Source: Actinomycetota bacterium (GTDB lineage: Bacteria; Actinomycetota; Thermoleophilia; Gaiellales; Gaiellaceae). From it: a DNA stretch of 38,455 bases. Below the pieces are notes generated by a model that saw only the letters and a list, made by a program, of their open reading frames with translations, ran no database searches and was not told where the DNA came from. How positions within the stretch are numbered: the stretch's first letter is position 1; each line of letters starts with the position of its first letter. Positions 15,581-23,768 of the stretch are shown one piece after another. The stretch is from the NCBI GenBank assembly GCA_005883335.1, contig VAXM01000097.1:1-38455 (forward strand). The letters run 5' to 3'. The position numbers and the translations under genes are program-made.

Positions 15581-16816
15581 TTAATTGAAGGGTTGCAACA
15601 GTCTTTCCGCGACGCCGTGCCAGCTCCAGCGCTCCACGGCCGCTTTGCGCGCCGCCTTGCAGAGCTGCTCACGCTCGGCTGGTGACAGACCCAGCAGCCG
15701 CTGCAGCTTGGCGGTGAGGTCCGTGACGTCGCCGTTGGCGAAGCTCGCCAGGTCGCGGTGCTCGGGGGGATACTCAGCCTCGAGGCCCTCGGCGACCTCC
15801 TGCAGACCGGAGTGACGGGCGACGAGCGGCGGGCAGCCGGCGGCGAGGGCCTCGGCGGCGACCATCCCGAACGCCTCCGGGAAGATCGACGGCACGACCG
15901 CGACGTCGGCGAGCGGGAGCAGGTGGGCGAGGTGCCGGTGCTCCAGCGCACCGGTGAAGAGCGTGCGTGGCGGTGCGATGGCCTCGAGCTCGGCGCGGTA
16001 GTCCCCGAAGCCGACGATCACACCGCGGGCGTCGAGGCCGCGGAGCGCTTCGAGCAACAGGTGGACGCCTTTGTTGTAGAGGAGCTTCCCGAAGTAGAGG
16101 ACCGTCGGCTCGTCGGTCTCGAAGAACTTCGCGAAACGGCCGGCATTGCCCTCGTCTGGAAGACGCTCGTCTCCCCTGCTCGGCGGATCGAGGCGAGCCT
16201 CGTGGATCAGCGCGGCCAGCGCCTCCTCACGCGGCTCGGGGCGGAACTCGTCCACGTCGACCCCAGGCGGGACCTCGTGGACGCGATCGATGTGGCCAAC
16301 CACCTCCTCGAGCACCTCGCGGATGTGCTCGGACCCGACGAAGACGGCCTCGGCCCTCGCAAGCGACTCCCGCGCCCAGGCGGCGAGCTCCTCGTTGCCG
16401 CGGATCGCGTACTCGAGCTCCGATCCGTGAGCCTTCACCGCGAAGCGCGCTCCCGTCGCGGCCGCCACGGGCCCGCCGAGCAGGACGTGGTTCGCGAACA
16501 CGAGGTCGGCCGGCAGGTGCCGCCCGAGCGCAGCGGCGTTCAGCTCCACGTAGCGCTCGCGCTCGGCCTGCGTCAGGTCCGGCAGCCGCCGCGCCTCGAG
16601 GCCCTCGTAGCGGTCGAGGACGAAGACGGGCAGCAAACCGCCGATCTCGGGCCGCACGGTGTCGGCGCCGCCGAGGTCGTACAGCTCGGGCCGTGGGTCC
16701 TGGGAGAAGACAACGACGTCGTGCCCGGCGAGACTCCACTCCCGCGCGAGCGCCCGCGTGTAGACGTTCGACCCGGTCCCGCCCAGCAGGTACCCATGCC
16801 AGAGCAGGATCCGCAC
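15581..16816 (-). CDS. Family 4 glycosyltransferase
   Basis: The 411-residue protein has a GT-B fold. The N-terminal half carries GGTGSNVYTRALAREWSLAGHDV, the glycine-rich acceptor loop shared by MshA- and BshA-type enzymes. The C-terminal donor half has VLYFGKLLYNKGVHLLLEAL and the nucleotide-sugar motif PSIFPEAFGMVAAEALAAGCP, with E-x7-E as EAFGMVAAE. It transfers a sugar from a nucleotide donor; acceptor and product are unknown. It starts at GTG 16816, 6 bases after the rex stop, and precedes the GCS2-type ligase by 10 bases. MshA makes the first step of mycothiol and BshA of bacillithiol, so a thiol-linked role is possible but not shown. Confidence 0.87.
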   Translation of the reverse strand: MRILLWHGYLLGGTGSNVYTRALAREWSLAGHDVVVFSQDPRPELYDLGGADTVRPEIGGLLPVFVLDRYEGLEARRLPDLTQAERERYVELNAAALGRHLPADLVFANHVLLGGPVAAATGARFAVKAHGSELEYAIRGNEELAAWARESLARAEAVFVGSEHIREVLEEVVGHIDRVHEVPPGVDVDEFRPEPREEALAALIHEARLDPPSRGDERLPDEGNAGRFAKFFETDEPTVLYFGKLLYNKGVHLLLEALRGLDARGVIVGFGDYRAELEAIAPPRTLFTGALEHRHLAHLLPLADVAVVPSIFPEAFGMVAAEALAAGCPPLVARHSGLQEVAEGLEAEYPPEHRDLASFANGDVTDLTAKLQRLLGLSPAEREQLCKAARKAAVERWSWHGVAERLLQPFN

Positions 16817-16822
16817 GCGCGG

Positions 16823-17431
16823 CTAGGTCAAGTGGAAGTAGAGAGCGTGGAGGAGGTCGACGGCAGGGTTCGACGTGTGCACGGTGACGTCGTGCGGGAC
16901 GTCTAGCAGCGCTTCCGAGTAGTTGAAGATGATCTTCACGCCCGACCCCACGAGCTCGTCGGCGACCTGCGGCGCGCTGTCCGCCGGCACCGCGATCACG
17001 CCGACGATGATGTTCTTCTCGCGGACCGCGGTCGGGAGCGTGCGGATGTCACCGACCTCCATCGAGCCGATCGACCCGCCCACCTTCTCCGGGTCGTTGT
17101 CGAAGACAGCCGCGATGTTGATCCCATGCTCCGCGAAGATTGGCGACGAGGCGATCGCCTCGCCCAGCCGCCCCGCGCCGACCAGGGCGATGTTGTGCTG
17201 GCCCTGCGTCCGCAGGATCTTGCGGATCTCGCCCAGCAGCGAGTCGATGTTGTAGCCGACCCCGCGCTTGCCGAACCGGCCGAAGTTGGAGAGATCGCGC
17301 CGGATCTGCGTCGCGTTGATGTTCGTGTAGTCCGAGATCTCCTGCGAGGAGATCCTGTCCTTGCCCATCTTCTTCGACTGGGTGAGGACCTGGAGGTAGC
17401 GGCTCAGGCGGGCGGCGACGCCGACCGTCAC
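16823..17431 (-). CDS. rex: Redox-sensing transcriptional repressor Rex
   Basis: The 202-residue protein has the normal Rex layout. An N-terminal winged helix spans residues 1-75, with ISSQEISDYTNINATQIRRDL and the SNFGRFGKRGVGYNI wing. A Rossmann NAD(H) domain follows with VGAGRLGEAIAS (GxGxxG) and the acidic VFDNDPEKVG strand, then FNYSEALLDVP and a C-terminal domain-swap helix (HTSNPAVDLLHALYFHL). Rex senses the NADH/NAD+ ratio and releases DNA when NADH is high. It starts at GTG 17431. A TTGTG-N6-CACAA inverted repeat lies 40 bases upstream and may serve autoregulation. It heads the operon with the glycosyltransferase, GCS2 ligase and DUF1844 protein. Confidence 0.95.
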   Translation of the reverse strand: MTVGVAARLSRYLQVLTQSKKMGKDRISSQEISDYTNINATQIRRDLSNFGRFGKRGVGYNIDSLLGEIRKILRTQGQHNIALVGAGRLGEAIASSPIFAEHGINIAAVFDNDPEKVGGSIGSMEVGDIRTLPTAVREKNIIVGVIAVPADSAPQVADELVGSGVKIIFNYSEALLDVPHDVTVHTSNPAVDLLHALYFHLT

Positions 17432-17470
17432 CCGTTCCGTCGCTACAGAATTCGTTCCCTGGGCGGTTGC

Positions 17471-17486
17471 TTGTGACAGAGCACAA
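17471..17486. promoter_or_regulatory. Candidate Rex-type operator upstream of rex
   Basis: TTGTGACAGAGCACAA is an inverted repeat with the half-sites TTGTG and CACAA known for Rex. Here 6 bases separate the half-sites, whereas the usual Rex site has 8 (TTGTGAAnnnnTTCACAA). Position and half-sites fit autoregulation; the short spacer is a reason for doubt. Confidence 0.4.
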
Positions 17487-17525
17487 CCATTCTGCCAGCC
17501 CCGCGTAGCTCCGTGCGTCAGACCG

Positions 17526-17792
17526 TCACAAGCTCGGCCGCACGGAGCCAGTTTGTGCAGCGCCGAGCCGCCGGCGGAACGCGTCCTCGTGCACGTAGTA
17601 CGTGAAGACCTGCTCGCCGTCGATCTCGACGACGGGGATCAGCTCGCGGTAGCGCGCCTCCAGCTCGGGCGAGCCGTCGATCGCGATCTCCTCCAGCTCG
17701 AACTCGAGCTCCTCCCGCAGCGCGCGCACCTTCGCGAGGGCCCGCTCGCAGAGGTGACATCCAGCCGCGTGGAAGACGGAGACCCTAGGGAT
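17526..17792 (-). CDS. Glutaredoxin-like (DUF836-type) thiol-disulfide protein
   Basis: The ORF track begins at GTG 17729, which removes the redox site. Reading the same frame upstream gives RVSVFHAAGCHLCERALAKV, the CxxC active site and first strand of the glutaredoxin-like DUF836 family. This continues into LEEIAIDGSPELEARY, IPVVEIDGEQVFTYYV with the cis-proline (IPVVEIDG), and a helix. The true start is therefore upstream. No ATG, GTG, TTG or CTG exists between the CxxC and the upstream stop; the only near-start codon is ATC at 17790-17792, overlapping the glutamate dehydrogenase stop by 8 bases. The product of about 88 residues is complete for the family. It lies just upstream of rex and probably shares the gdh transcript. 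Confidence 0.8.
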   Translation of the reverse strand: MPRVSVFHAAGCHLCERALAKVRALREELEFELEEIAIDGSPELEARYRELIPVVEIDGEQVFTYYVHEDAFRRRLGAAQTGSVRPSL

Positions 17793-19059
17793 AGAGCCCC
17801 CGAGTGATGGTCGCGTCCGCGACGCGCCCGACGGCGACGCCGTACGACGCGGGCCGCATGGCGATGTCCCGCTCCTCCGAGACGTGCCAGGTCTCGTTGA
17901 ACGCGCGCGTGACGATGTCGCGAAGCTTCGAGTTCACCTCGGGCTCCTTCCAGAAGTACTCCTGGAGGCCCTGGACCCACTCGAAGTAGGAGACCACGAC
18001 CCCTCCCGCGTTGGCGAGGATGTCCGGCAGCACGAGCACGCCCTTGTCCTCGAGGATCTCGTCAGCGCTCGGCGTGATCGGGCCGTTCGCCCCCTCGCAG
18101 ATGATCGACGCCTTCACCCTGTCCGCGTTGTCGCGCGTGATCACCTGTTCCAGCGCGCAGGGAGCGAGGACGTCGCAGTCGACCACGAGCAGCTCCTCGT
18201 TTGAGATGTCGTCGGCTCCACGCAGGCCGCGCAGGGTCCCGGTCTCCTGCTTGTGCGCGAGCGCCGCGGGAATGTCGATGCCCTTCGGGTTGTAGAGCCC
18301 GGCGGTCGAGTCCGAGACCGCCACGACCGTCGCCCCCTCCTCGGCCAGGAACCTCGCCAGGAACGAGCCGACGTTGCCGAAGCCCTGCACCGCGACGCGC
18401 AGCCCCTCGAGCCCCTGCTCCTTCTTCCGCACCGCCTCCTGGATGCAGTAGAGGCAGCCCCGCGCCGTCGCCTCAAGCCGCCCCAGCGACCCGCCCACGT
18501 TGAGCGGCTTGCCGGTGACGACGCCGAGCACCGAGTGGCCCTTGTTCATCGAATAGGTGTCGAAGATCCACGCCATCACCGTCCCGTCGGTGCCGACGTC
18601 AGGAGCCGGGATGTCCTTCTCCGGGCCGATCTCGTTGATGATCTCGCTCGTGAAACGGCGGGTCATCCGCTCGAGCTCGCCGCGCGAGAGCTTCTTCGGG
18701 TCGCAGACGACGCCGCCCTTCGCGCCGCCGAACGGGATGTTCATCAGGGCGCACTTCCACGTCATCCACATCGCCAGCGCCTTGACCTCGTCGAGCGTGA
18801 CGTCCGGGTGGTAGCGGAGGCCGCCCTTCGACGGCCCGCGCGCGACGTTGTGGGTGACCCGGTAGCCCTCGAAGGCCTGGATTGTGCCGTCGTCCAGCGT
18901 CACGGGGATCGAGACGACGAGCGCCTTCTTGCACTCCTGCAGGATGTTCACCAGCCGCTGGTCGATCGCAAAGATGTCCGCGACGCGGGCGAGCTGCTCG
19001 CGGGCGATCGCGAAGGGGTTTTCTCGGAGGTGGGACTCGGGCGCTTCGACTGTGGTCAC
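17785..19059 (-). CDS. gdhA: Glutamate dehydrogenase (Glu/Leu/Phe/Val dehydrogenase family)
   Basis: The 424-residue enzyme interconverts glutamate with 2-oxoglutarate and ammonia. The N-terminal domain has the substrate block GPSKGGLRYHPDVTLDEVKA, the catalytic-region GGAKGGVVCDPK and PAPDVGTDGTVMAWI. The dinucleotide domain contains VQGFGNVGSFLARFLAEEG. ICEGANGPITPSAD and LPDILANAGGV are also typical. It resembles the hexameric small-type enzymes of archaea and Bacillus RocG. GTG at 19059 has AAGGAG at good spacing upstream. Coenzyme choice cannot be settled by eye. The downstream glutaredoxin-like gene overlaps its stop. Confidence 0.93.
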   Translation of the reverse strand: MTTVEAPESHLRENPFAIAREQLARVADIFAIDQRLVNILQECKKALVVSIPVTLDDGTIQAFEGYRVTHNVARGPSKGGLRYHPDVTLDEVKALAMWMTWKCALMNIPFGGAKGGVVCDPKKLSRGELERMTRRFTSEIINEIGPEKDIPAPDVGTDGTVMAWIFDTYSMNKGHSVLGVVTGKPLNVGGSLGRLEATARGCLYCIQEAVRKKEQGLEGLRVAVQGFGNVGSFLARFLAEEGATVVAVSDSTAGLYNPKGIDIPAALAHKQETGTLRGLRGADDISNEELLVVDCDVLAPCALEQVITRDNADRVKASIICEGANGPITPSADEILEDKGVLVLPDILANAGGVVVSYFEWVQGLQEYFWKEPEVNSKLRDIVTRAFNETWHVSEERDIAMRPASYGVAVGRVADATITRGLYP

Positions 19060-19100
19060 GCGTACTCCTTAGACGTGGAAAAAGTGCCGCAAACGGGGTG

Positions 19101-19106
19101 AGTATA
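19101..19106 (-). promoter_or_regulatory. Candidate -10 element for glutamate dehydrogenase
   Basis: TATACT on the minus strand lies 42 bases before the GTG of the dehydrogenase gene, just past the remnant end of the protease gene. The -35 region (TTTCGC, 16-base spacer) is poor. This is one of few TATA-like sites in the region. Confidence 0.4.
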
Positions 19107-19113
19107 GGCCGGT

Positions 19114-21628
19114 TTACTTGATGCGAAACCGGACTGCGACTCGCGTGGACGCTCCACCGGCAGTCGGCAACGCGACGAGCACGATCCGGTAGCGGCCCGG
19201 CGCGAGGCGGTTCCCGCCGGGACCGCGCCCGGTCAGGCCGAGCGCCAGCCGAGCGCCAGCTGGCCCGGGAGGAGGTCGCGCAGCCGGGCGAGCAGGCCGA
19301 GCCGCTGCTTGCCGCGCCAGAGCTCGAAGTCGAGCCGTGCCACCGGCTGGTGTCGGAAGGCTTGAAGCTCGAAGCCGAAAGCGCGATCTCCGAGAGCGCG
19401 GCCCGCGCGGGCTTGCCGAAGGTGATCGCCCACGGAATCCGCAATGGCTGCGAGCCTCGCGGAAGAAGCAGCACGGCACCCTCGGCAGAGCCGGCCGAGG
19501 GCGGGGCTCCGCGCAGGCGGGCCAGCAGCGCGACGGTCGTCGAGCCGCCCGGCTTGAGCCGCACGTGCTTCGGCTTCGCGATGATCTCCAGCCCGCCCTG
19601 GCCCACGCTGCGGATGCGCACCCGAAAGAGCCGGGACGAGACGTTGTGCAGCGTCAGCCGCTCGAGCGAGTGCCAGCCGTCGCCGCGCGCGTTCCCGAAC
19701 GCGAGCGTGTCCGGCTCCGCGGTGAGCTCGGTCGCCGCGGCGGCGCCCACATCGACGAGCCCTCCGCCCTGCGCCGTGACGCTCGTCTCGGTCAACGGGC
19801 TCGCCGTCCCGGCCAGCAGGCTCTTCAGGTCGGATGCGCTCAGGTCGGTGCGGAGCTGGGCCAGCAGCGCGGCAGCGCCGGTCAGGACCGCGGCGGCGGC
19901 GCTCGAGCCGTTGACCGTGCCGAACCGGGGTGTGCCGTCGTCGTTCCGGCCGGCCTCGGCGGTCGCGAGCACGACCCCCGGCGCCGCGACATCGGGCTTG
20001 ACGCGCCCGTCGAAGGCGAGCCCGTGCGACGAGAATGGCGCGATCTGCGCGGAGGTGCCGTTGCGCGCGGTATCCGGCAGCCCGATCGAGACGACCGGGT
20101 GGCCGCCGCGCTCGAGCGAGGCCACGGCCAGCTCGCCCACGCGTGCGGGAACGCTCACGACCGGCACGTCGACGGCCTCGTCGAGCCCGAGCCCCCCGGC
20201 GGGCAGATCGATCCCGTAGACGACGACCGCGCGCGCTCCGGCCTGCACCGCGTTCTCGATCGCCGTGCGCGGGTCGCTTCCGGCGCGGATCAGGGCGGCG
20301 CGGCCGGCGACGAGGCTGAGGCCGTGGCCGTTGTAGAAATCGGCCGGATCGGGGCCCGACCCGCGCGGGCTCGCGAGCTCGAGCGCGACCGGATGCTCCG
20401 AGACGACCGCGCCCGCGAGCGGAAGCCGCCGGTCCAGCAGCAGCTGCAGGCCGCTGCGCACCGCGACGGGAACCTCTTCCGCCTGCGTGCGCAGGTCGAC
20501 CGCGCCGACCGTGAGCGCGGCAGGGGCCCCACCGGGGCTCGCGATGCTGCCGTAGCCAGGACCGGCGGGGCCGTCGTTTCCGGCGGGCGCGACGACGAGC
20601 GTGTCGAGGTCCAGCGCGCCGAGGATCGCGCGCGCCTCCGGCGAGTCCGCGAAGGCCGCATACGAGGCGGCGACGCCGATCAACGCGATCCGCGCCGCGT
20701 CGTGGGCGTCCCCGTCGAGATTCGGATCGACCGCGCGCTCGAGGCCGGCGATCAGCTGATCGGTGCGGGAGTAGACGGCCCAGCTCCCCTTCAGGTCGCG
20801 CTGCCAGCCCGCCACGCGGATCGGGAGCACCGACGCGCCGGTCGCCGCTCCCGAGATCCCGCCCGGGCCGCCGGCACCGACGAGCAGGCCCGCCATCTCC
20901 GTTCCGTGCTCCTCGACCCGGCTCGAGTCCGCCGGATCGACGACCGCGGGAGCGCCGCTCCGAACATCGGGATCGACCACGTTGATCCCGGACAGGATCC
21001 GCCCGCGCAGGTACGGGTGAGCGCTGTCGACGCCCGTGTCGAGGAGCGCGATCGTGACCCCGCGGCCGTCGTAGCCGGGCAGCGCGACCGAGGGCAGGCT
21101 CCCCGCTCCGAGGGCGATGCCTTCGCGGCCGAGGAGCTTCGACGAGATCGAGGCGGGATAGGCGACCCGCACCGGATAGACGCCGGCCACCTCGGACCGT
21201 CGCTCGAGCAGCGCAACCGCGCGCGCGTCGAGCGGCGCCGAGAACCCGTTCAGGACGCGCGCGAAGCTGAATTCCACACGGATCTGGATCCCGTGGATGC
21301 TGAGCTGCGTGAGCAGGCGCTTCTGCGCGGCGATCGCGGCCCTCGTCCAGTTGTGCTCCTGCTGCTGGGTCGCGAAGCCACCGTGGGCGGCCACCTGCTG
21401 CGCCATCGACGGCGCCTTCAGCACGACGAGCATCCGCTGGCCGACTTCGACGCTGGGCCGCGCTCCGCCGACAAGGCCGCGCCACGACGAGGCCTGAGAG
21501 CCGAGCGAGCGCTGGCGCGTGCCGCCGACGCCGAAGCCGACCACCAAAAGCGTCGCGGCGAGGACGATGATCGCCGCAGGCGCCAAGTTCCTGACCTCAG
21601 ACAGCCTGGGCGTACGCATCCAGCGCAA
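19114..21628 (-). pseudogene. Subtilisin-like (S8) serine protease, C-terminus frameshifted
   Basis: The protein has an N-terminal membrane anchor (IIVLAATLLVVGFGVGG), an I9-like propeptide and an S8 domain. The S8 triad is visible as IALLDTGVDSAHP (Asp), VEEHGTEMAGLL (His) and GTVNGSSAAAAVLTG (Ser); the oxyanion segment is PAGNDGPAG, and a protease-associated insert lies before VKPDVAAPGV. After the S8 domain the frame breaks twice. At about 19344 one C seems lost (SDTS then PVARLDFELW in the next frame), and at 19237-19258 an 11-bp tandem duplication shifts it again; the true end, APGRYRIVLVALPTAGG, is in the third frame. The 1009-residue ORF therefore ends in nonsense overlapping gdh. The catalytic part is intact, so a truncated active protease is possible. 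The start may be ATG 21619 or TTG 21586. Confidence 0.8.
19237..19258. repeat. 11-bp tandem duplication
   Basis: GCCGAGCGCCA occurs twice in direct tandem, followed by GC that begins a third unit. Removing one copy restores the reading frame LPGQLALGLTGRGPGG in the protease C-terminus, so the duplication is probably a recent slippage mutation. Confidence 0.85.
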
Positions 21629-22538
21629 GATAACGAGGGTACGGGATTGCGTCCGCGTAGCGGGCGGCCGAGGCGATCATCGCCGCGTTGTCGGTGCAGA
21701 GCTCGAGCGGCGGCGCGACGGCGTCCGGGAGCGCGGCGCGGAGCTCCGAGTTGGCAGCGACACCACCGACGATTGCGATCTGTTCAGCGCCTGCGCGCTC
21801 GGCAGCTTCGAGGGCTCTCTCGGACAGCGCCCGTACGATCGCGCGCTGGTAGCTCGCGGCGAGGTCGGCCTTGCGCGCCTCCAGGTCGCCGAGCGACCGG
21901 ATCTCGTAGAGCAACGCCGTCTTCACGCCCGAGAACGAGAAGTCGAGCCCCGGGACGCGTGCGACCGGGAAGGCAAAGGCCTCCGGGTCGCCTTCTCGCG
22001 CGAGGCGGTCGATCTCAGCGCCGCCTGGATAGCCGAGGCCGAGCAGCCTGGCGCCTTTGTCGAAGGCTTCGCCCGCCGCGTCATCGAGCGTCGAGCCGAG
22101 CAGCGTGAACGAGCCGCGCTCCCGGACGTCGAGCAGCAGCGTGTGCCCACCACTCGCGAGCAGGCAGACGAACGGCGGCTCGAGCGGGTCAGGCTCGAGG
22201 TAGAGCGACGCGACGTGACCCTGCAGGTGGTCGACGGGAATAAGCGGGAGCTGCCAGGCCCACGCGAGCGCCTTCGCGGCCGAGAGCCCGACCAGCAGCG
22301 CCCCGATCAGGCCGGGTCCCCGTGTCACTGCAACGGCGTCGACGTCGTGACCGTTCAGCGCCTCGCGGATTACCGGGAGGACGAGCTCGAGGTGGTGCCG
22401 CGAGGCCACCTCGGGAACGACTCCCCCGAAGCGCGAGTGGAGATGCGCCTGCGAGGAGACGACGTTGCTCTTGATCTCTCCGCCGTCGACCACCGCCGCG
22501 GCGGTCTCGTCGCAAGAGGTCTCGATCCCGAGGATCAT
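21597..22538 (-). CDS. tsaD: tRNA N6-adenosine threonylcarbamoyltransferase TsaD
   Basis: TsaD transfers threonylcarbamoyl to adenine 37 of ANN-decoding tRNAs (t6A), working with TsaB and TsaE, both encoded just upstream. The 313-residue protein has the ASKHA fold: MILGIETSCDETAAAVV, GVVPEVASRHHLE, TRGPGLIGALLVG, and the metal ligands His104 and His108 in PVDHLQGHVASLY. GLDFSFSGVKTALLY and VGGVAANSELR also match. It is slightly shorter than the usual 330-345. ATG 22538 follows a 160-base spacer with several hairpins. The start of the protease gene may overlap its end. Confidence 0.96.
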   Translation of the reverse strand: MILGIETSCDETAAAVVDGGEIKSNVVSSQAHLHSRFGGVVPEVASRHHLELVLPVIREALNGHDVDAVAVTRGPGLIGALLVGLSAAKALAWAWQLPLIPVDHLQGHVASLYLEPDPLEPPFVCLLASGGHTLLLDVRERGSFTLLGSTLDDAAGEAFDKGARLLGLGYPGGAEIDRLAREGDPEAFAFPVARVPGLDFSFSGVKTALLYEIRSLGDLEARKADLAASYQRAIVRALSERALEAAERAGAEQIAIVGGVAANSELRAALPDAVAPPLELCTDNAAMIASAARYADAIPYPRYLALDAYAQAV

Positions 22539-22553
22539 CCCTCGCGCCCCTGA

Positions 22554-22604
22554 CCGGCTTCGCCACCGGGCGGCGGAGCCGCCCTCCGCGAAGCCTCGCT
22601 TCGC
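22554..22604. repeat. Cluster of short triloop hairpins upstream of tsaD
   Basis: The spacer between rimI and tsaD holds GGGCGGC-GGA-GCCGCCC (22568-22584) and GCGAAGC-CTC-GCTTCGC (22588-22604), next to CCGGCTTCGCCACCGG. The style (5-7 bp GC stems, 3-base loops, CGGCTTCGCC core) resembles the double-hairpin repeats at 5141 and 7161, but the flanking boxes are absent. The other part of this 160-base spacer shows nothing I can name. Confidence 0.55.
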
Positions 22605-22698
22605 TGGCCGTGCTCCAGCCGTGAGTCCGTGCCTCCAGCACTGTCCTCACGGCCTACGCACACCCAGCGAACCGTCAGGAACGCGAGGGCCAGTGAAC

Positions 22699-23178
22699 TC
22701 ACGAGGATCGAGCTACTGGTTCCTGGACCGGGTCCTTCCACATGATGAGCGCGTCCTCGCGGTTGTCCGTGTAGTAGCCACGCCGGACGCCGCGCGGCTT
22801 GAAGCCGAGGCGCTCGTAGAGCTTGATCGCGCCCGTGTTCGAGACGCGCACCTCGAGCGTGTAGCCGCGGCGGCTGCGGCCGGAAGTCAGGTCGAAGAGC
22901 CGGTTCATCAGCATCGAGGCGATCCCCTGGCGGCGGTAGTCGGGCCGGACCGCGATGTTCATCACGTGCCACGCATCGACGTAGCGCGAGATGACGAGGT
23001 AGCCGACGAGCCGGCCCGAGTCCACATCGTGCGCCCCGAGGCAGAGCGACGACGGCTTCGAGAGCTCGCTCGCGAACATCGAGCGCGACCACGGGGTGGG
23101 ATAGGAGCTGCGCTCGATCTCCTCGATCTCGGCGAGATCGCGTAACTCGAGGCGTTTGAGCTCGATCTGATTCGTCAC
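22699..23178 (-). CDS. rimI: Ribosomal protein bS18 alanine N-acetyltransferase RimI
   Basis: The 159-residue protein is a GNAT acetyltransferase. Motif A for acetyl-CoA is MNIAVRPDYRRQGIASMLM (R/Q-x-x-G-x-G/A), followed by LEVRVSNTGAIKLYERLGFKPRG, the typical RimI end with NTGAIKLYERLGF. It acetylates the N-terminus of ribosomal protein S18 in E. coli. Placement between tsaB and tsaD is the classical bacterial order and supports the name. It starts at GTG 23178, overlapping the tsaB stop by 4 bases. Confidence 0.9.
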   Translation of the reverse strand: MTNQIELKRLELRDLAEIEEIERSSYPTPWSRSMFASELSKPSSLCLGAHDVDSGRLVGYLVISRYVDAWHVMNIAVRPDYRRQGIASMLMNRLFDLTSGRSRRGYTLEVRVSNTGAIKLYERLGFKPRGVRRGYYTDNREDALIMWKDPVQEPVARSS

Positions 23179-23768
23179 GAGCTCGTCTCCGCGTCCGGCA
23201 CGCGCAGGTAGAGCGGCTCGATCTGCTCGGCCGGGCCGAAGTCGCCCGCGAGCGCCGCGTGGAAGCGGGCCCGTGGGAGATGGCGTTCGTCGTCGTCCGG
23301 AGGAATCTCGGCGCCGCGCGACTCGAGGACGGCGCGGTAGCGGAGCGCCCCGTCGCCGACGCAGACGGTCCCGGGCTCGAGCTCGAGCTCCTCGGGCTTC
23401 CGCACCACCGGCTCGGGCCCATCGAGGACGAAGACCTCGCGTCGGCCCGCATCGACGACCGGCAGCGCACCCGGCGAGCCGGCGGCCAGCGCGCGGAGCG
23501 TCGAGACACCGGCGACCGGGACGTCGAGCGCGAAGGCCAGCCCGCGCGCCGCAGCGAGCCCGAGTCGCAGGCCGGTGAAGCTGCCCGGCCCGGTCCCGAC
23601 TACAAGCCCCGTCAAATCGCGCTGCTCGGCCCCGGCTTCGCGCAGCAGCTCGTCAGCGTCCTCGAGCACGCTGACGGCCCGGGAGACCCGTTCTCCCAGC
23701 ACCGTTCCGTCCCGCACGAGCGCCGCCGTGGCAACGCGCGTCGCGGTGTCAAAAGCGAGAGTCAGCAC
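23175..23768 (-). CDS. tsaB: t6A biosynthesis protein TsaB
   Basis: TsaB is the non-catalytic ASKHA partner of TsaD. The sequence starts LTLAFDTATRVATAALV and has the block GLVVGTGPGSFTGLRLGLAAARGLA, both standard for TsaB. The ORF track starts at TTG 23774; I prefer GTG 23768, which gives MLTLAFDT as in most homologues. The gene begins inside the end of tsaE and overlaps rimI by 4 bases, so the three should be translated together. About 197 residues, slightly short but complete. Confidence 0.93.
   Translation of the reverse strand: MLTLAFDTATRVATAALVRDGTVLGERVSRAVSVLEDADELLREAGAEQRDLTGLVVGTGPGSFTGLRLGLAAARGLAFALDVPVAGVSTLRALAAGSPGALPVVDAGRREVFVLDGPEPVVRKPEELELEPGTVCVGDGALRYRAVLESRGAEIPPDDDERHLPRARFHAALAGDFGPAEQIEPLYLRVPDAETSS

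Noticed and set aside
17471-17486. CRP/FNR-type site reading of the repeat before rex
   Set aside because: CRP sites need TGTGA-N6-TCACA; here the half-sites are two bases closer. The Rex-like reading fits the half-sites and the neighbouring gene better.
19337-22108. 923-residue plus-strand ORF
   Set aside because: Antisense to the protease and tsaD; no domain, extreme composition.
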